This document shows, piece by piece, positions 1 through 7,958 of a stretch of DNA of 21,986 nt. A program made the position numbers and the translations under genes. Every line of letters starts with the position of its first letter. The stretch's first letter is position 1. The notes beneath the pieces are model-generated. The model had not been told where the DNA came from. It ran no database searches and saw nothing but the letters and a program-made list of their open reading frames with translations. Source of the DNA: an uncultured Parasutterella sp. (GTDB taxonomy: Bacteria; Pseudomonadota; Gammaproteobacteria; Burkholderiales; Burkholderiaceae_F); assembly GCA_900766055.1 (NCBI GenBank), contig CAAFTZ010000165.1, positions 1-21,986 on the forward strand, given 5' to 3'.

Positions 1-123
1 AAGGACAAATAAATATATTTTTAAAATTAAATTACCCCAATTTTGAATCTTTTTAGATTATCAAGGTATGTGCCAAAGTCAGGAGTGAGTGCTTATCCTG
101 TAACTACTTAACCACTTTTAAAG

Positions 124-145
124 GCACACTTGGGAACAGCGTGAG
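124..145 (+). repeat. Direct repeat A, copy 1 (partner 702-723)
   Basis: Twenty-two bases encoding H-T-W-E-Q-R-E recur at 702-723 (H-A-W-E-Q-R-K) with only two differences. The repeat marks the 5' edge of each half-hsdS unit. Such conserved HsdS edges are where recognition domains are exchanged by homologous or site-specific recombination. Confidence 0.8.
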
Positions 146-620
146 CTTGTCGATCTAGGAAAATTTAAAAAAGGGAGAGGCTACTCGAAGGAAGATTTGA
201 GTTCCGAAGGTGCTCCTATAGTTCTATACGGAAGCTTGTATACCAATTATCAATCATTGATTAAAAAGCCGGATTCTTTTGCAGTTCCAATAGAAAATTC
301 AATAGTAAGTCAGGGCAGGGAAGTATTAATTCCAGCTTCTGGCGAGACATCAGAAGAAATTGCCCGTGCTTCTGCAATAATTGTGAAAGGCGCTCTACTA
401 GGAGGAGATTTGAATATTTATACCCCTGATGAGCTATTAAATCCGCACTTCGTGGCTTTAAGTATCACATATGGTCCGTTGCACAAAAGACTTTCCAGAC
501 TGGCTCAAGGTAAAACTGTTGTACACCTGCAATATTCCTCTTTTCAAGAAGAATCGATTATTTTTCCGCATCGAGAGGAACAGGAAAAGATATCAAGTCT
601 CTTTGATACCTTTGATGAGC

Positions 621-642
621 TTATTACTCTTCATCAGCGTAA
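621..642 (+). repeat. Direct repeat B, copy 1 (partner 1166-1187)
   Basis: Twenty-two bases encoding the helix motif I-T-L-H-Q-R recur at 1166-1187 with a single difference (637 versus 1182). The repeat marks the 3' edge of each recognition-domain unit. Together with repeat A it frames two tandem cassettes of about 520 and 490 bp in the same orientation. Confidence 0.8.
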
Positions 643-678
643 TTCTCCTTACCAAAATCAGCTTTGACTCAAAATTAA

Positions 679-1242
679 GTGAAGAAATTCCTGAAAATTA
701 AGCACGCTTGGGAACAGCGTAAGTTCCAAGAAATAACCCAACGCGTTTCAACAACTTCGATCAGCTCCATTGATTTCCCCAGTGTCGAATATGAAGACAT
801 TAAAGCAGGCTCTGGAACCTTGAATAAGGATGTCAAAGTGAAAGACAAGAATAAAAAAGGGATAGTTTTTGATAAAAACGACATTCTCTTTGGGAAATTG
901 CGCCCTTATCTTATGAATTGGCTTCTAGCCGATTTTAAGGGCGTTGCAGTAGGAGATTTCTGGGTTCTGAGGAGTCAAAACTTTAATCCCAAATTTGTTT
1001 ACAGTCTTATCCAATCAAAGTCTTTCCAAGAAGTTGCGAATCGATCAAGTGGCTCAAAAATGCCTAGAGCCGATTGGAATTTAGTATCAAATACTCTGTT
1101 CTTTGTTCCATCTCAAAACAACGAACAAAGGAAAATCGGAGAGGTTTTTTCTAGCTTAGACAAGGTTATTACTCTTCATCAACGTAAGTTGGAAACTTAC
1201 AAAAAATTAAAGAAAAGTTTGCTCCAAAAAATGTTTATTTAG
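679..1242 (+). CDS. hsdS: Half-length type I restriction-modification specificity subunit (one target-recognition domain)
   Basis: The product (187 aa from GTG) has one HsdS recognition domain. Signature A-W-E-Q-R-K-F is near residues 10-16, variable region about 20-150 with the common G-K-L-R-P-Y-L and V-G-D-F-W motifs, then N-E-Q-R-K-I-G-E and the coiled-coil helix I-T-L-H-Q-R-K-L-x-x-Y-K-K-L-K-K-S-L-L-Q-K-M-F that docks the methylase. A complete HsdS has two such units and about 400 aa. GTG 679 lacks a clear ribosome site, and E-E-I-P-E, a typical linker remnant, is readable just upstream in another frame. This is therefore either the C-terminal half of a broken gene or a half-subunit that could work as a homodimer, which is known for some type I systems. 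The TAG stop lies inside the hsdR Shine-Dalgarno, indicating operon coupling with hsdR. Confidence 0.65.
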   Translation: MKKFLKIKHAWEQRKFQEITQRVSTTSISSIDFPSVEYEDIKAGSGTLNKDVKVKDKNKKGIVFDKNDILFGKLRPYLMNWLLADFKGVAVGDFWVLRSQNFNPKFVYSLIQSKSFQEVANRSSGSKMPRADWNLVSNTLFFVPSQNNEQRKIGEVFSSLDKVITLHQRKLETYKKLKKSLLQKMFI

Positions 1243-1251
1243 GAGGGAAAG

Positions 1252-4200
1252 ATGTCCGAACTTGAGTCAAACATTGAGAAAAGCTTGATAAATCAACTTA
1301 CATTGGGGGTATCTCAATGGACATACAGGCCTGACATAAAAAATACAGAACAGCTTTGGGCAAATTTTCGGACCAAATTAAATCAAAACAACATAGGAGT
1401 TTTGAAAGGTAAGGAAATTACTGATCCCGAGATGGAGCAGATCAAAGCCTATATGGCTGAACAAGGAGCTAGTACGTATAAGGCAGCCTTGTGGCTTGCA
1501 GGCGAACACGGAATAGCCCAAATTCCGTTAGTTCGTGAAGATGCGACTCTTGGTACAGTTACGTTGATGGCGATTAATAATCGAGAGGTTGCAGGCGGAC
1601 ATTCTTCTTATGAAGTAATCAACCAATTTTCCCCTTCTGACGCCGACAGAGACAGAAGATTCGATGTATCCCTGCTTGTCAATGGCATCCCTCTTGTCCA
1701 CATCGAACTAAAAAATCAAGACCATCCCTACATGGATGCCTTTAGGCAGATACAAAAATATTGCCGGGAAGGGCAGTTTCGGGGGCTATTTAGTTTCGTA
1801 CAAATGTTTGTAGTTTCAAATGGGACGGACACCAAATATATCGCCTCTAACATCAATGGAGAAATGGGCGAGAAATTTCTGACAAGTTGGGTCGATGAGG
1901 AAAACAAAAGAGTAAATGGCTATTTGGACTTTGCCAAAGCAGCCCTCAATGTCCCGATGGCTCACCTAATGGTCGGGAAGTATTCCGTTATCGATGAGGC
2001 AAATAGACGGCAAATCCTACTGCGTCCTTATCAGATCCATGCCATCACTAAGGTGAGAGAAGCTTCGAGAAAAAACAATTCGGGTTACGTTTGGCATACG
2101 ACTGGTTCGGGAAAAACGCTGACTTCTTACACAGTAACGAAGAATCTTCTCGACATTCCGTCAATCGATAAAACGATCTTTTTAATCGATAGAAAAGACC
2201 TTGATAAGCAGACTTCCGATGATTTTCGTTCCTATGCTTACAACGACGATATAGACATCGATAAGACAGAAAATACAAGAGATCTCGAAAAGAAACTGTT
2301 AAGCAACACCAGAGTTGCTATCGTTACAACGATTCAAAAGTTACAAAATATCATTCGAAAGTATTCAAGCGACTCTCTGGATGCTTCTGCTCTGAAGAAG
2401 AAAAATAACCTCAGAAATAAGAGAATAGCCTTTGTAGTTGATGAGTGTCATAGAACAGTTTCGCCGCAGACAAAAAAAGAGTTAGATGATTTTTTTGGCG
2501 AGCCTGGAAGACCTAGTCTATGGTTTGGTTTTACAGGCACTCCAATCTTCGCTGAGAATAAAAGGGAGGCTCTTGGCAATCTTGCGCGTACAACTGAAGA
2601 GTTATATGGTCCAGTTCTTCATAAGTACACGATTAAAGAAGCTATTCATGATGGCGCTGTTTTAGGCTTTCAAATTCAGTCGATGGGTAAAGGTAAGGAG
2701 TCGCTACAAGAAATAGCACTTCAAAATAACCTTGAGACTCAGGACAAACTTGCAGACATGTCTGAGACTGACCTTGAAAAATTAGTACTCAGGCGCTGCG
2801 AGGCTAGTAATCAGGATCTCTATAACAATCCGACTCATCGGGAGAAAGTCGTTGATTACATATTGAACAGAAGCTCTGGAAAATTCAATATCAATGCAGG
2901 GGCAGGGAATACGTTCGAAGCCATGCTTACCTGTAGTTCAATTAAAGAAGCCCAAGCCTATTACAAACTTTTTAAAGAATTTAAAAAAAGAGGAAAAATC
3001 AAAGAAGGTATTTTTTCTAAACTTCCTGATTTTCCTAAAGTAGCTATTACCTATACAGTCGGAGAAAATGAAGACGGGGCGCAAGTAAATCAAAAAGAAA
3101 TGGCGGAGGCCCTAAAGGACTATAAAGAAATGTTCCCTAAGGCTCCTGCAGATATTTCCGATTTGAACGCTTACAACGCTGATCTAAATAAAAGGCTGGC
3201 TCGAAAAGAATCGAGATATAGAAGAAGGGAAGAACAGCTGGATTTAGTCATCGTTGTGGATCGGCTGTTAACAGGCTTCGATGCTCCCTGTCTTTCGACG
3301 ATCTTTTTAGATCGGCCGCCGATGAAACCTCAGCATCTTATTCAGGCCTTTTCAAGGACAAATCGAATTTTCAACGCGACGAAAAGATACGGTCAGGTAG
3401 TAACGCTTCAATATCCTTTGGAATATTCAAAGAAGATTGATGAGGCTTTGTTGTTGTACTCTAACGGAGGGGCTTCTGAAGTTTCAGCCCCTGCGTGGAA
3501 AACCGTTAAGCATGACTTGAAGCAAGCAGCACAAGAGCTTAAAGCCTTAACAATATCAAGTGAAGACATAGATGAATCATCTCCGGAGAGCCTCGAAAAA
3601 ATTAAACTTTTCGTCAGAGCTTTCCAGAAGGTTGACAGACTACTGAGCAGCGCTCAGGTCTATGACGAGTTTGAGGACGAGGAAGAACGTAATTCTTTAG
3701 GGATTACGGTTCAAAAGCTGCAGTCGATGGCGGGGCTTTATCAAAACGCCCGCGAGAAAATCAAGAAAGGAGGAGACGATGATCTCAATCCTCTTATGTT
3801 AGATCTTGATTACGAACTAGAGGCAGTTAAGTCGTTCGAGGTTAACTATAACTATTTAATGAATCTCATCCAGACATTTGTTCCAAACGAAACAACAGAG
3901 AAGACAGAGATTGATCCTAAGGCCGACGCAAGAGTGAAGAAGTTCATCGAATTGTATAAGCGCAGCAATCCTGCGATTGGCGAGATTATTGAAAAGTTTT
4001 GGGATGATTTAAAACAAGAGCCAAATAATTTTGCTGGCAAAGACGTTCTCGTGATTATGTACAGTCGAGTTCGAGAAATTCAAGACGTTGCACTTCAGAT
4101 GTTTTCAGAAGAGTGGGCGGTTCCTATTGAGGAATTAAACGCCGTTAGGGATAGCTGGAACGGCGGAGAGGTACCGGAACTCAATGGTAATTACGATGAA

Positions 4201-4305
4201 TACTCGGGTCGTCACGATGAGTCGAAGCTGAAGTACAAGCATAATCTGCGCAAAGCCGCGAAAAAGTTGTTTACTAACACGCTTGCGCCTCTTCAACACT
4301 TCTGA
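1252..4305 (+). CDS. hsdR: Type I restriction enzyme subunit R (HsdR), nuclease-helicase
   Basis: The motor and endonuclease subunit of a type I restriction-modification complex: it translocates unmethylated DNA using ATP and cuts at a distance. The 1017-aa length matches EcoR124I-type HsdR. The N-terminal PD-(D/E)XK nuclease shows D138 and E152-L-K154. RecA-like helicase domains follow: R-P-Y-Q near 257, Walker A G-S-G-K-T about 285-289, DECH box D397-E-C-H400, motif III F-T-G-T-P, and motif VI F-S-R-T-N-R near 700-705. The C-terminal helical region (about 780-1017) is the part that docks the methylase complex in related enzymes. ATG 1252 is preceded by a strong AGGAGGG at 1241-1247 that overlaps the hsdS stop. 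All core motifs are intact, so the subunit looks functional even though the specificity gene in front is split. A methylase gene is expected left of the window. Confidence 0.96.
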   Translation: MSELESNIEKSLINQLTLGVSQWTYRPDIKNTEQLWANFRTKLNQNNIGVLKGKEITDPEMEQIKAYMAEQGASTYKAALWLAGEHGIAQIPLVREDATLGTVTLMAINNREVAGGHSSYEVINQFSPSDADRDRRFDVSLLVNGIPLVHIELKNQDHPYMDAFRQIQKYCREGQFRGLFSFVQMFVVSNGTDTKYIASNINGEMGEKFLTSWVDEENKRVNGYLDFAKAALNVPMAHLMVGKYSVIDEANRRQILLRPYQIHAITKVREASRKNNSGYVWHTTGSGKTLTSYTVTKNLLDIPSIDKTIFLIDRKDLDKQTSDDFRSYAYNDDIDIDKTENTRDLEKKLLSNTRVAIVTTIQKLQNIIRKYSSDSLDASALKKKNNLRNKRIAFVVDECHRTVSPQTKKELDDFFGEPGRPSLWFGFTGTPIFAENKREALGNLARTTEELYGPVLHKYTIKEAIHDGAVLGFQIQSMGKGKESLQEIALQNNLETQDKLADMSETDLEKLVLRRCEASNQDLYNNPTHREKVVDYILNRSSGKFNINAGAGNTFEAMLTCSSIKEAQAYYKLFKEFKKRGKIKEGIFSKLPDFPKVAITYTVGENEDGAQVNQKEMAEALKDYKEMFPKAPADISDLNAYNADLNKRLARKESRYRRREEQLDLVIVVDRLLTGFDAPCLSTIFLDRPPMKPQHLIQAFSRTNRIFNATKRYGQVVTLQYPLEYSKKIDEALLLYSNGGASEVSAPAWKTVKHDLKQAAQELKALTISSEDIDESSPESLEKIKLFVRAFQKVDRLLSSAQVYDEFEDEEERNSLGITVQKLQSMAGLYQNAREKIKKGGDDDLNPLMLDLDYELEAVKSFEVNYNYLMNLIQTFVPNETTEKTEIDPKADARVKKFIELYKRSNPAIGEIIEKFWDDLKQEPNNFAGKDVLVIMYSRVREIQDVALQMFSEEWAVPIEELNAVRDSWNGGEVPELNGNYDEYSGRHDESKLKYKHNLRKAAKKLFTNTLAPLQHF

Positions 4306-4379
4306 GCTGGCAGATTTTGTTCAGGCAGTTGTTGCAAGTTTGATTGGATGATCCCGAGAAAATTAGGTGGACAAAGTCG

Positions 4380-5060
4380 ATGATGAAAAAAGAAAAGGAC
4401 GGAGTGATTTATATATTGACGAACCCTTCTTTTCCGGAATACGTAAAAATTGGGTACGCCGCCAATGTCCAGGAACGATTAAGAAGCCTTAATCGAAGTG
4501 AATGTATCCCCTTTGCTTTTAGAGTTTATGCTGCTTATGAAGTTTCTGTTCGCTTAGGAGATAAGGTTCTGCATTCTTTAATCGACCGATTAAACCCAGG
4601 CTTAAGGGCAATAGAAACTTTTGATGGAAAAACAAGAACAAAAGAGTTCTATGCTATGGCGCCCGAGGATGCTTATGCACTATTAGAAAGCATCGCCACG
4701 ATAAGTGGTACGAAAGACAAACTGAAGCGGTTTACTCCGGAAGGCCACGAAATTACAGACGAACAGGTTGCTGCAGAAGTTAGAGCTGAAGTTGAAGAAC
4801 GGAGGGCACCTTTCTCTTTTCAAAAGTGTGGAATCGAGGAAGGTTCAAAAATAGTATTGGATGGTCATGAACACGTCATAGCAACAGTCAAGGATGATCG
4901 TCAAATTGAATGTCAAGGTGAAATTGGTTCTTTGTCCGGTCTTGCTAGAAAATTACTTGGAACTTCTCATCCACTGCAGGGGCCAAAATACTGGACGTAT
5001 AACGGTAAGACTTTGGATAAGATCCGAGAAGAAAAAGAGGCCCTGGGTTCGTATAAATGA
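4380..5060 (+). CDS. GIY-YIG nuclease-family protein (T5orf172-like) with C-terminal DUF4357-like domain
   Basis: The product is predicted to be a small DNA endonuclease or DNA-binding protein. From ATG 4380 (226 aa) the N-terminal half carries the GIY-YIG core of the T5orf172/MUG113 type: G8-V-I-Y11, V-K-I-G25, arginine R33 in E-R-L, and acidic E89 in T-K-E-F-Y, the usual catalytic set. The C-terminal part (about 140-220) has G-I-E-E-G, S-L-S-G-L-A-R-K-L-L-G, G-P-K-Y-W-T-Y-N-G and T-L, the pattern of DUF4357/RAMA-like domains. RAMA domains are associated with restriction systems and proposed to sense modified DNA. I chose ATG 4380 because AGGTGG sits 9 nt upstream at 4365-4370; a TTG at 4344 would add 12 unconserved residues. 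It follows hsdR by 74 nt on the same strand and shares its AT-rich composition, so it is probably cargo of the same defence island. The target is unknown. Confidence 0.82.
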   Translation: MMKKEKDGVIYILTNPSFPEYVKIGYAANVQERLRSLNRSECIPFAFRVYAAYEVSVRLGDKVLHSLIDRLNPGLRAIETFDGKTRTKEFYAMAPEDAYALLESIATISGTKDKLKRFTPEGHEITDEQVAAEVRAEVEERRAPFSFQKCGIEEGSKIVLDGHEHVIATVKDDRQIECQGEIGSLSGLARKLLGTSHPLQGPKYWTYNGKTLDKIREEKEALGSYK

Positions 5061-5070
5061 GGGGGACAAG

Positions 5071-5099
5071 GTGAGGTTAGGAAAATTCTCTAACCTCAC
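5071..5099. terminator. Hairpin between convergent genes, candidate terminator
   Basis: A perfect 10-bp inverted repeat (5071-5080 with 5090-5099, 9-nt loop) lies between the GIY-YIG gene and the convergent M20 amidohydrolase gene. No clear T-run follows on either strand, so intrinsic termination is plausible but not certain. It also marks the right edge of the AT-rich island. Confidence 0.5.
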
Positions 5100-5121
5100 T
5101 CCATGCTTCTCCGTTGGAGAT

Positions 5122-6330
5122 CTACGGCTGACGACTCAGGGCCATTAATCTCTCCAGTGCCAAGTAACTGAAGAAAGCACCTGCAGGAATCAGTACTTTG
5201 TCATTGAAATCAAAGTAAGGGCTGTGCAGAGCCTCTTTGTGCTCAGCGTCTTTTACCCCAATAAAGAAGAAGCAGCCGGGCAGAACTTTTTGATAGGAAC
5301 TGAAGTCCTCACTAATCATGTAAGGCTTGGCAAGTTCAATGACGTTTTCAGTACCGAAACAGTGATCTGCTGCATCTTTTGCTTCTTTTGTAAGCGCGGG
5401 ATCGTTATTGACAGCGGAAACACGGCGTTCATAGACAGTTTCTGCTTTAATGCCGTAGGCGGCGGCGATGCCCTGAGAGCGCCGTGTCAGCTCTTCCTCA
5501 ATTGTGTCTCGAATGGATTCGTCAAAGGTTCGAACCGTGCCGATCATTTTCACTGAGTCCGAAATGATGTTGTAAGCGCGTGACCCCTCGGTATTGAAAC
5601 TGCAGACAGAAACCACTGCGGATTTAAGCGGATCGAGTGTGCGCGAAACCAAGTGCTGAAGAGCGTTATAAATTTCTGTGGCTACCGGCAGCGGATCTTT
5701 GCCGAAATTCGGACGTGCGCCGTGGGTTCCTACACCGACGACTCGGATGGAAAACAGGTCGCAGGCTGCCATGGTCGGGCCGGCTTTGAAAGCAATTGTC
5801 CCGACATCCAGGGAGGGCTCGTTGTGTGCGCCGTAAATCTCTTTAACGTTGTATTTTTGGAAAACGCCGGAGTCGATGACGCTTTGTGCTCCTGCGACAT
5901 TTTCTTCGTCCGCTTGGAAGATACAGAGAATGCGGCCGGGGAAGTTACGATGCTTGGCTAAATAGATGATTGCAGCAATCAGCCAAGTTTGATGGCCGTC
6001 GTGCCCGCAAGAGTGGGCGCTGCCGTTTTGGGAAGCCCAAGCGCATCCGGATTTTTCTTCGATCGGGAGAGCATCGATATCGGCTCTCAGAGCAACTGTT
6101 GCTCCGGGCCTGTTGCCTTCAATCAGAAGGAATCCGCTTCCTGGGGAAGTTTCGGTATCTAATCCGGTAATGCCGAACTCCTCAAGAATGGATTTGATGC
6201 GGGCAAGTGTGTTTTGAGTGTTGAAACCGACTTCGGGATTTTCGTGGACGGATTTGCGGAAGGAGATCAAACGAGATTCGTACTGTTGAAGCTCCTGACG
6301 AATGCTTTCAAGATCTATCGTGTTTTTCAT
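5122..6330 (-). CDS. M20 (M20D) family amidohydrolase/peptidase
   Basis: A cytoplasmic metal-dependent amidohydrolase of the group containing N-acyl-amino-acid deacylases, hippurate hydrolase and IAA-amino-acid hydrolase. It removes acyl groups from amino acids or cleaves small amides. The 402-aa length is normal. Visible motifs: R-A-D-I-D-A-L-P (82-89), metal-binding C108-G-H110-D-G-H113, Q-A-D-E142-E143-N, H169 in G-A-H-N, E342-D-F-S-S-Y and L-H369-S-P near the C-terminus. The central lid/dimerisation domain lies around 185-300. No signal peptide is visible. The ATG at 6330 is the only sensible start; the ribosome site is weak. The gene stands alone on the minus strand, convergent with the restriction island and divergent from the transporter/GGT-like pair, so it could share substrates with that pair. 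The exact substrate cannot be read from the sequence. Confidence 0.9.
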   Translation of the reverse strand: MKNTIDLESIRQELQQYESRLISFRKSVHENPEVGFNTQNTLARIKSILEEFGITGLDTETSPGSGFLLIEGNRPGATVALRADIDALPIEEKSGCAWASQNGSAHSCGHDGHQTWLIAAIIYLAKHRNFPGRILCIFQADEENVAGAQSVIDSGVFQKYNVKEIYGAHNEPSLDVGTIAFKAGPTMAACDLFSIRVVGVGTHGARPNFGKDPLPVATEIYNALQHLVSRTLDPLKSAVVSVCSFNTEGSRAYNIISDSVKMIGTVRTFDESIRDTIEEELTRRSQGIAAAYGIKAETVYERRVSAVNNDPALTKEAKDAADHCFGTENVIELAKPYMISEDFSSYQKVLPGCFFFIGVKDAEHKEALHSPYFDFNDKVLIPAGAFFSYLALERLMALSRQP

Positions 6331-6752
6331 TTCCAGCTGGATTAGCTAATCAAATAATGCGTCATTCTCGGAAGGTCGGGGCCGATAGTCAAGAGCCGAA
6401 GAGCATTAGGATTAAGGACTAAGTACCGCATCATGAATATTTTGTCCCAAGATTTTTTCAGAAGAGGCTCGGGAAAGGAGCAGAAGGCTCGAAAGCAGAC
6501 CGATTTTTCGACTAGAACTAATCGAAAATACTCATTCACTGGTTGTTACGAAAAAGAAATTCTTCGATTCTCAAAAGATAAAATCAAAATTGAAGAAAAA
6601 CCTTATTGCTTGGGCCTGTTGGGCGCGCCCAGATTGGAGAGCGTGGCCGGATCATCCAATAAGCTTTTCTTCTTCACAGGTTTTGGCCTGTGAGGAAAAA
6701 TAAAACAAACCTTCAAATCTCAAATAAAGGAGGGCGCCTTTAGAGCGCCGGA
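6331..6752. other. Divergent intergenic region with palindromes
   Basis: No gene is supported in these 422 bases between the divergent amidohydrolase and transporter genes; short open frames show no family signature or ribosome site. It holds a perfect 12-bp GC palindrome (TGGGCGCGCCCA, 6620-6631) and a 7-bp hairpin (TCACAGG at 6674-6680 with CCTGTGA at 6687-6693) without a T-run on either strand. Either could be a regulator site or leader structure for the transporter operon. I see no convincing -35/-10 pair. Confidence 0.5.
6726..6752 (+). promoter_or_regulatory. Distant ribosome site with intervening hairpin before transporter ATG
   Basis: AAAGGAGGG (6726-6733 region) is a near-perfect Shine-Dalgarno but sits about 19 nt before ATG 6753, too far for normal initiation. 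Between them GGCGC (6733-6737) pairs with GCGCC (6745-6749). Folding this small stem would bring the site to a normal distance, so the hairpin may be needed for translation or may regulate it. Confidence 0.4.
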
Positions 6753-7931
6753 ATGATGTTTACTTCGATGTATTGGTATCTTTTCATCTGCCTTTTATTC
6801 TTCGGAATAGGCGACTTCCTTGGCGTGGTGACTAAAGCTAAGGTCTCGGCAGTGTTCGTGAGCTTGATGCTCTTTCTAATCGCCTTTATGGCCGGTTGGA
6901 TTCCTCCCGATATTATTAAGAAAGCAGGCTTGGATCAAATCGCTAAATGGTCTGTGATTCTGCTTGTCTTCTCAATGGGTACAACCATTAACATGCGTGA
7001 GCTGATTGCCGAATGGCGCACGGTTGTGACGGCCCTTTTGGCGATGGGCGTCATTATGCTCGGCGCATTTTTGATGATGCCGTTCATCGGATACGAAAAC
7101 ACCATGGTCAGCGTACCTATCGTGACCGGCGGTATCGTTGCCACTCAGATCATGACCAGCGGAGCTATGGAACATGGCTTTGCCCTGGCAGCGGCATTAG
7201 GCACGATTGTTTTCGCGGTGCAGAAATTCATCGGTACTCCGTTAGCCAGCTACTTCGGTCTGAAAGAAGCTCGTTTCTTAATCGATGAATACCGCAAAAC
7301 CGGCATCGTACCCCAAGATACTTATGCCCCTAAAAAAGAACCGGCAGCGGGTCCTACATTCTTTGAGGGCCACAAAAAGTACTACGGCCAGTTCACTTGT
7401 TTAGCGATTACAGCGCTTTTCTCCTGGATCGCCTTTGTGATTGGCAAATGGACAGGCCTTTCCGCAACAATTTGGGCTTTGATTTTGGGCGCAGCTGTCG
7501 GAAGTACCGGTTATCTGCCTCGCAATATTCTGAAGCACGCCAATGCCGGCGGCTTACTGAACTGCGCTGTTTTCTGCGCCATTATCCCGTCGCTTGCCAC
7601 GATTAAACCGGAAAATCTCCTGACCCTGTCTTACTCGATCTGCGTGATCTTTGCGATTTCGATCTTCTGCATCATCGTTTTCTTCAAATACCTTCCCTTG
7701 TGGAAGATCATTGGTTCCAAGAATGTTGCCGTCGGCGTTGCTGCCTGTCAGTTAATCGGTTTCCCGGCTACTTACTTGGTCGTTAATGAAATCATTAACG
7801 CCGTTGCCGAAACCGAGGAAGAAAAGAAGATTATTCATGAACGCTTAATGGCGAAGTACCTCGTTGCAGGCTTCGTGACCGTGACAACGTTCTCCGTGAT
7901 CGTTGCCGGTATCTTCGTGAAGTTCATCTAA
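6753..7931 (+). CDS. Multi-pass inner-membrane protein, probable transporter of unknown family
   Basis: A 392-aa very hydrophobic protein with about ten membrane segments and no soluble domain. Helices run from residue 8 to about 165. A hydrophilic cytosolic-looking loop lies at about 170-210 (E-A-R-F-L-I-D-E-Y-R-K-T-G, K-K-E-P). A second helical bundle runs from about 215 to 392. The paired glycine-rich segments (I-V-T-G-G-I-V-A-T and G-V-A-A-C-Q-L-I-G-F-P-A-T-Y), one per half, suggest an inverted-repeat symporter fold like GltS or related secondary carriers, but I do not recognise the family with confidence. The late motif N-E-I-I-N-A-V-A-E-T-E-E-E is striking. It is 27 nt upstream of the GGT-like hydrolase gene in the same direction, so it most likely imports (or exports) that enzyme's substrate, perhaps a gamma-glutamyl compound, amide or carboxylate. 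The start has a distant ribosome site; ATG 6756 is an alternative. Confidence 0.75.
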   Translation: MMFTSMYWYLFICLLFFGIGDFLGVVTKAKVSAVFVSLMLFLIAFMAGWIPPDIIKKAGLDQIAKWSVILLVFSMGTTINMRELIAEWRTVVTALLAMGVIMLGAFLMMPFIGYENTMVSVPIVTGGIVATQIMTSGAMEHGFALAAALGTIVFAVQKFIGTPLASYFGLKEARFLIDEYRKTGIVPQDTYAPKKEPAAGPTFFEGHKKYYGQFTCLAITALFSWIAFVIGKWTGLSATIWALILGAAVGSTGYLPRNILKHANAGGLLNCAVFCAIIPSLATIKPENLLTLSYSICVIFAISIFCIIVFFKYLPLWKIIGSKNVAVGVAACQLIGFPATYLVVNEIINAVAETEEEKKIIHERLMAKYLVAGFVTVTTFSVIVAGIFVKFI

Positions 7932-7958
7932 TCCCGATCTCAAGGTTAGGAAAATAAA

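Larger units (their letters stand above)
122..667 (+). pseudogene. hsdS: Half hsdS: type I restriction specificity subunit, one target-recognition domain, no start codon
   Basis: The frame is open from the codon after a TAA at 119-121 to TGA at 665-667. It encodes one HsdS half-unit. It opens with the family signature W-E-Q-R (131-142), continues with a variable target-recognition domain (K-K-G-R-G-Y-S, G-S-L-Y-T-N-Y), and closes with the conserved segment E-E-Q-E-K-I-S-S-L-F-D and the helix motif I-T-L-H-Q-R. No ATG lies upstream in frame; the first possible start (TTG at 197) would delete the signature, so I give the whole open stretch. F-K-G, which usually precedes the signature, can be read just upstream in another frame, suggesting a small deletion. 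The unit ends prematurely after I-T-L-H-Q-R instead of running into the usual K-L-K-K-x-L-L-Q-K-M-F helix. In an intact enzyme HsdS reads one half of a bipartite DNA site. This copy is probably silent: a decayed N-terminal half or a spare recognition-domain cassette. Confidence 0.5.

Noticed and set aside
471..701. Open frame overlapping the first hsdS half
   Set aside because: It is a shifted reading of hsdS. Only its end (E-E-I-P-E) is of interest, as a remnant of the HsdS linker.
4289..4352. A shifted frame past the hsdR stop encoding E-L-A-D-F-V-Q-A-V-V-A, as if hsdR had a frameshifted tail
   Set aside because: HsdR already has a normal length and all motifs; the stretch is too short to distinguish from chance.
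5224..5961. Plus-strand open frames opposite the M20 amidohydrolase
   Set aside because: They are antisense shadows of a clearly recognisable enzyme.
6433..6693. 86-codon open frame upstream of the transporter
   Set aside because: It has no ribosome site, a low-complexity charged composition, overlaps palindromes, and I see no family pattern.
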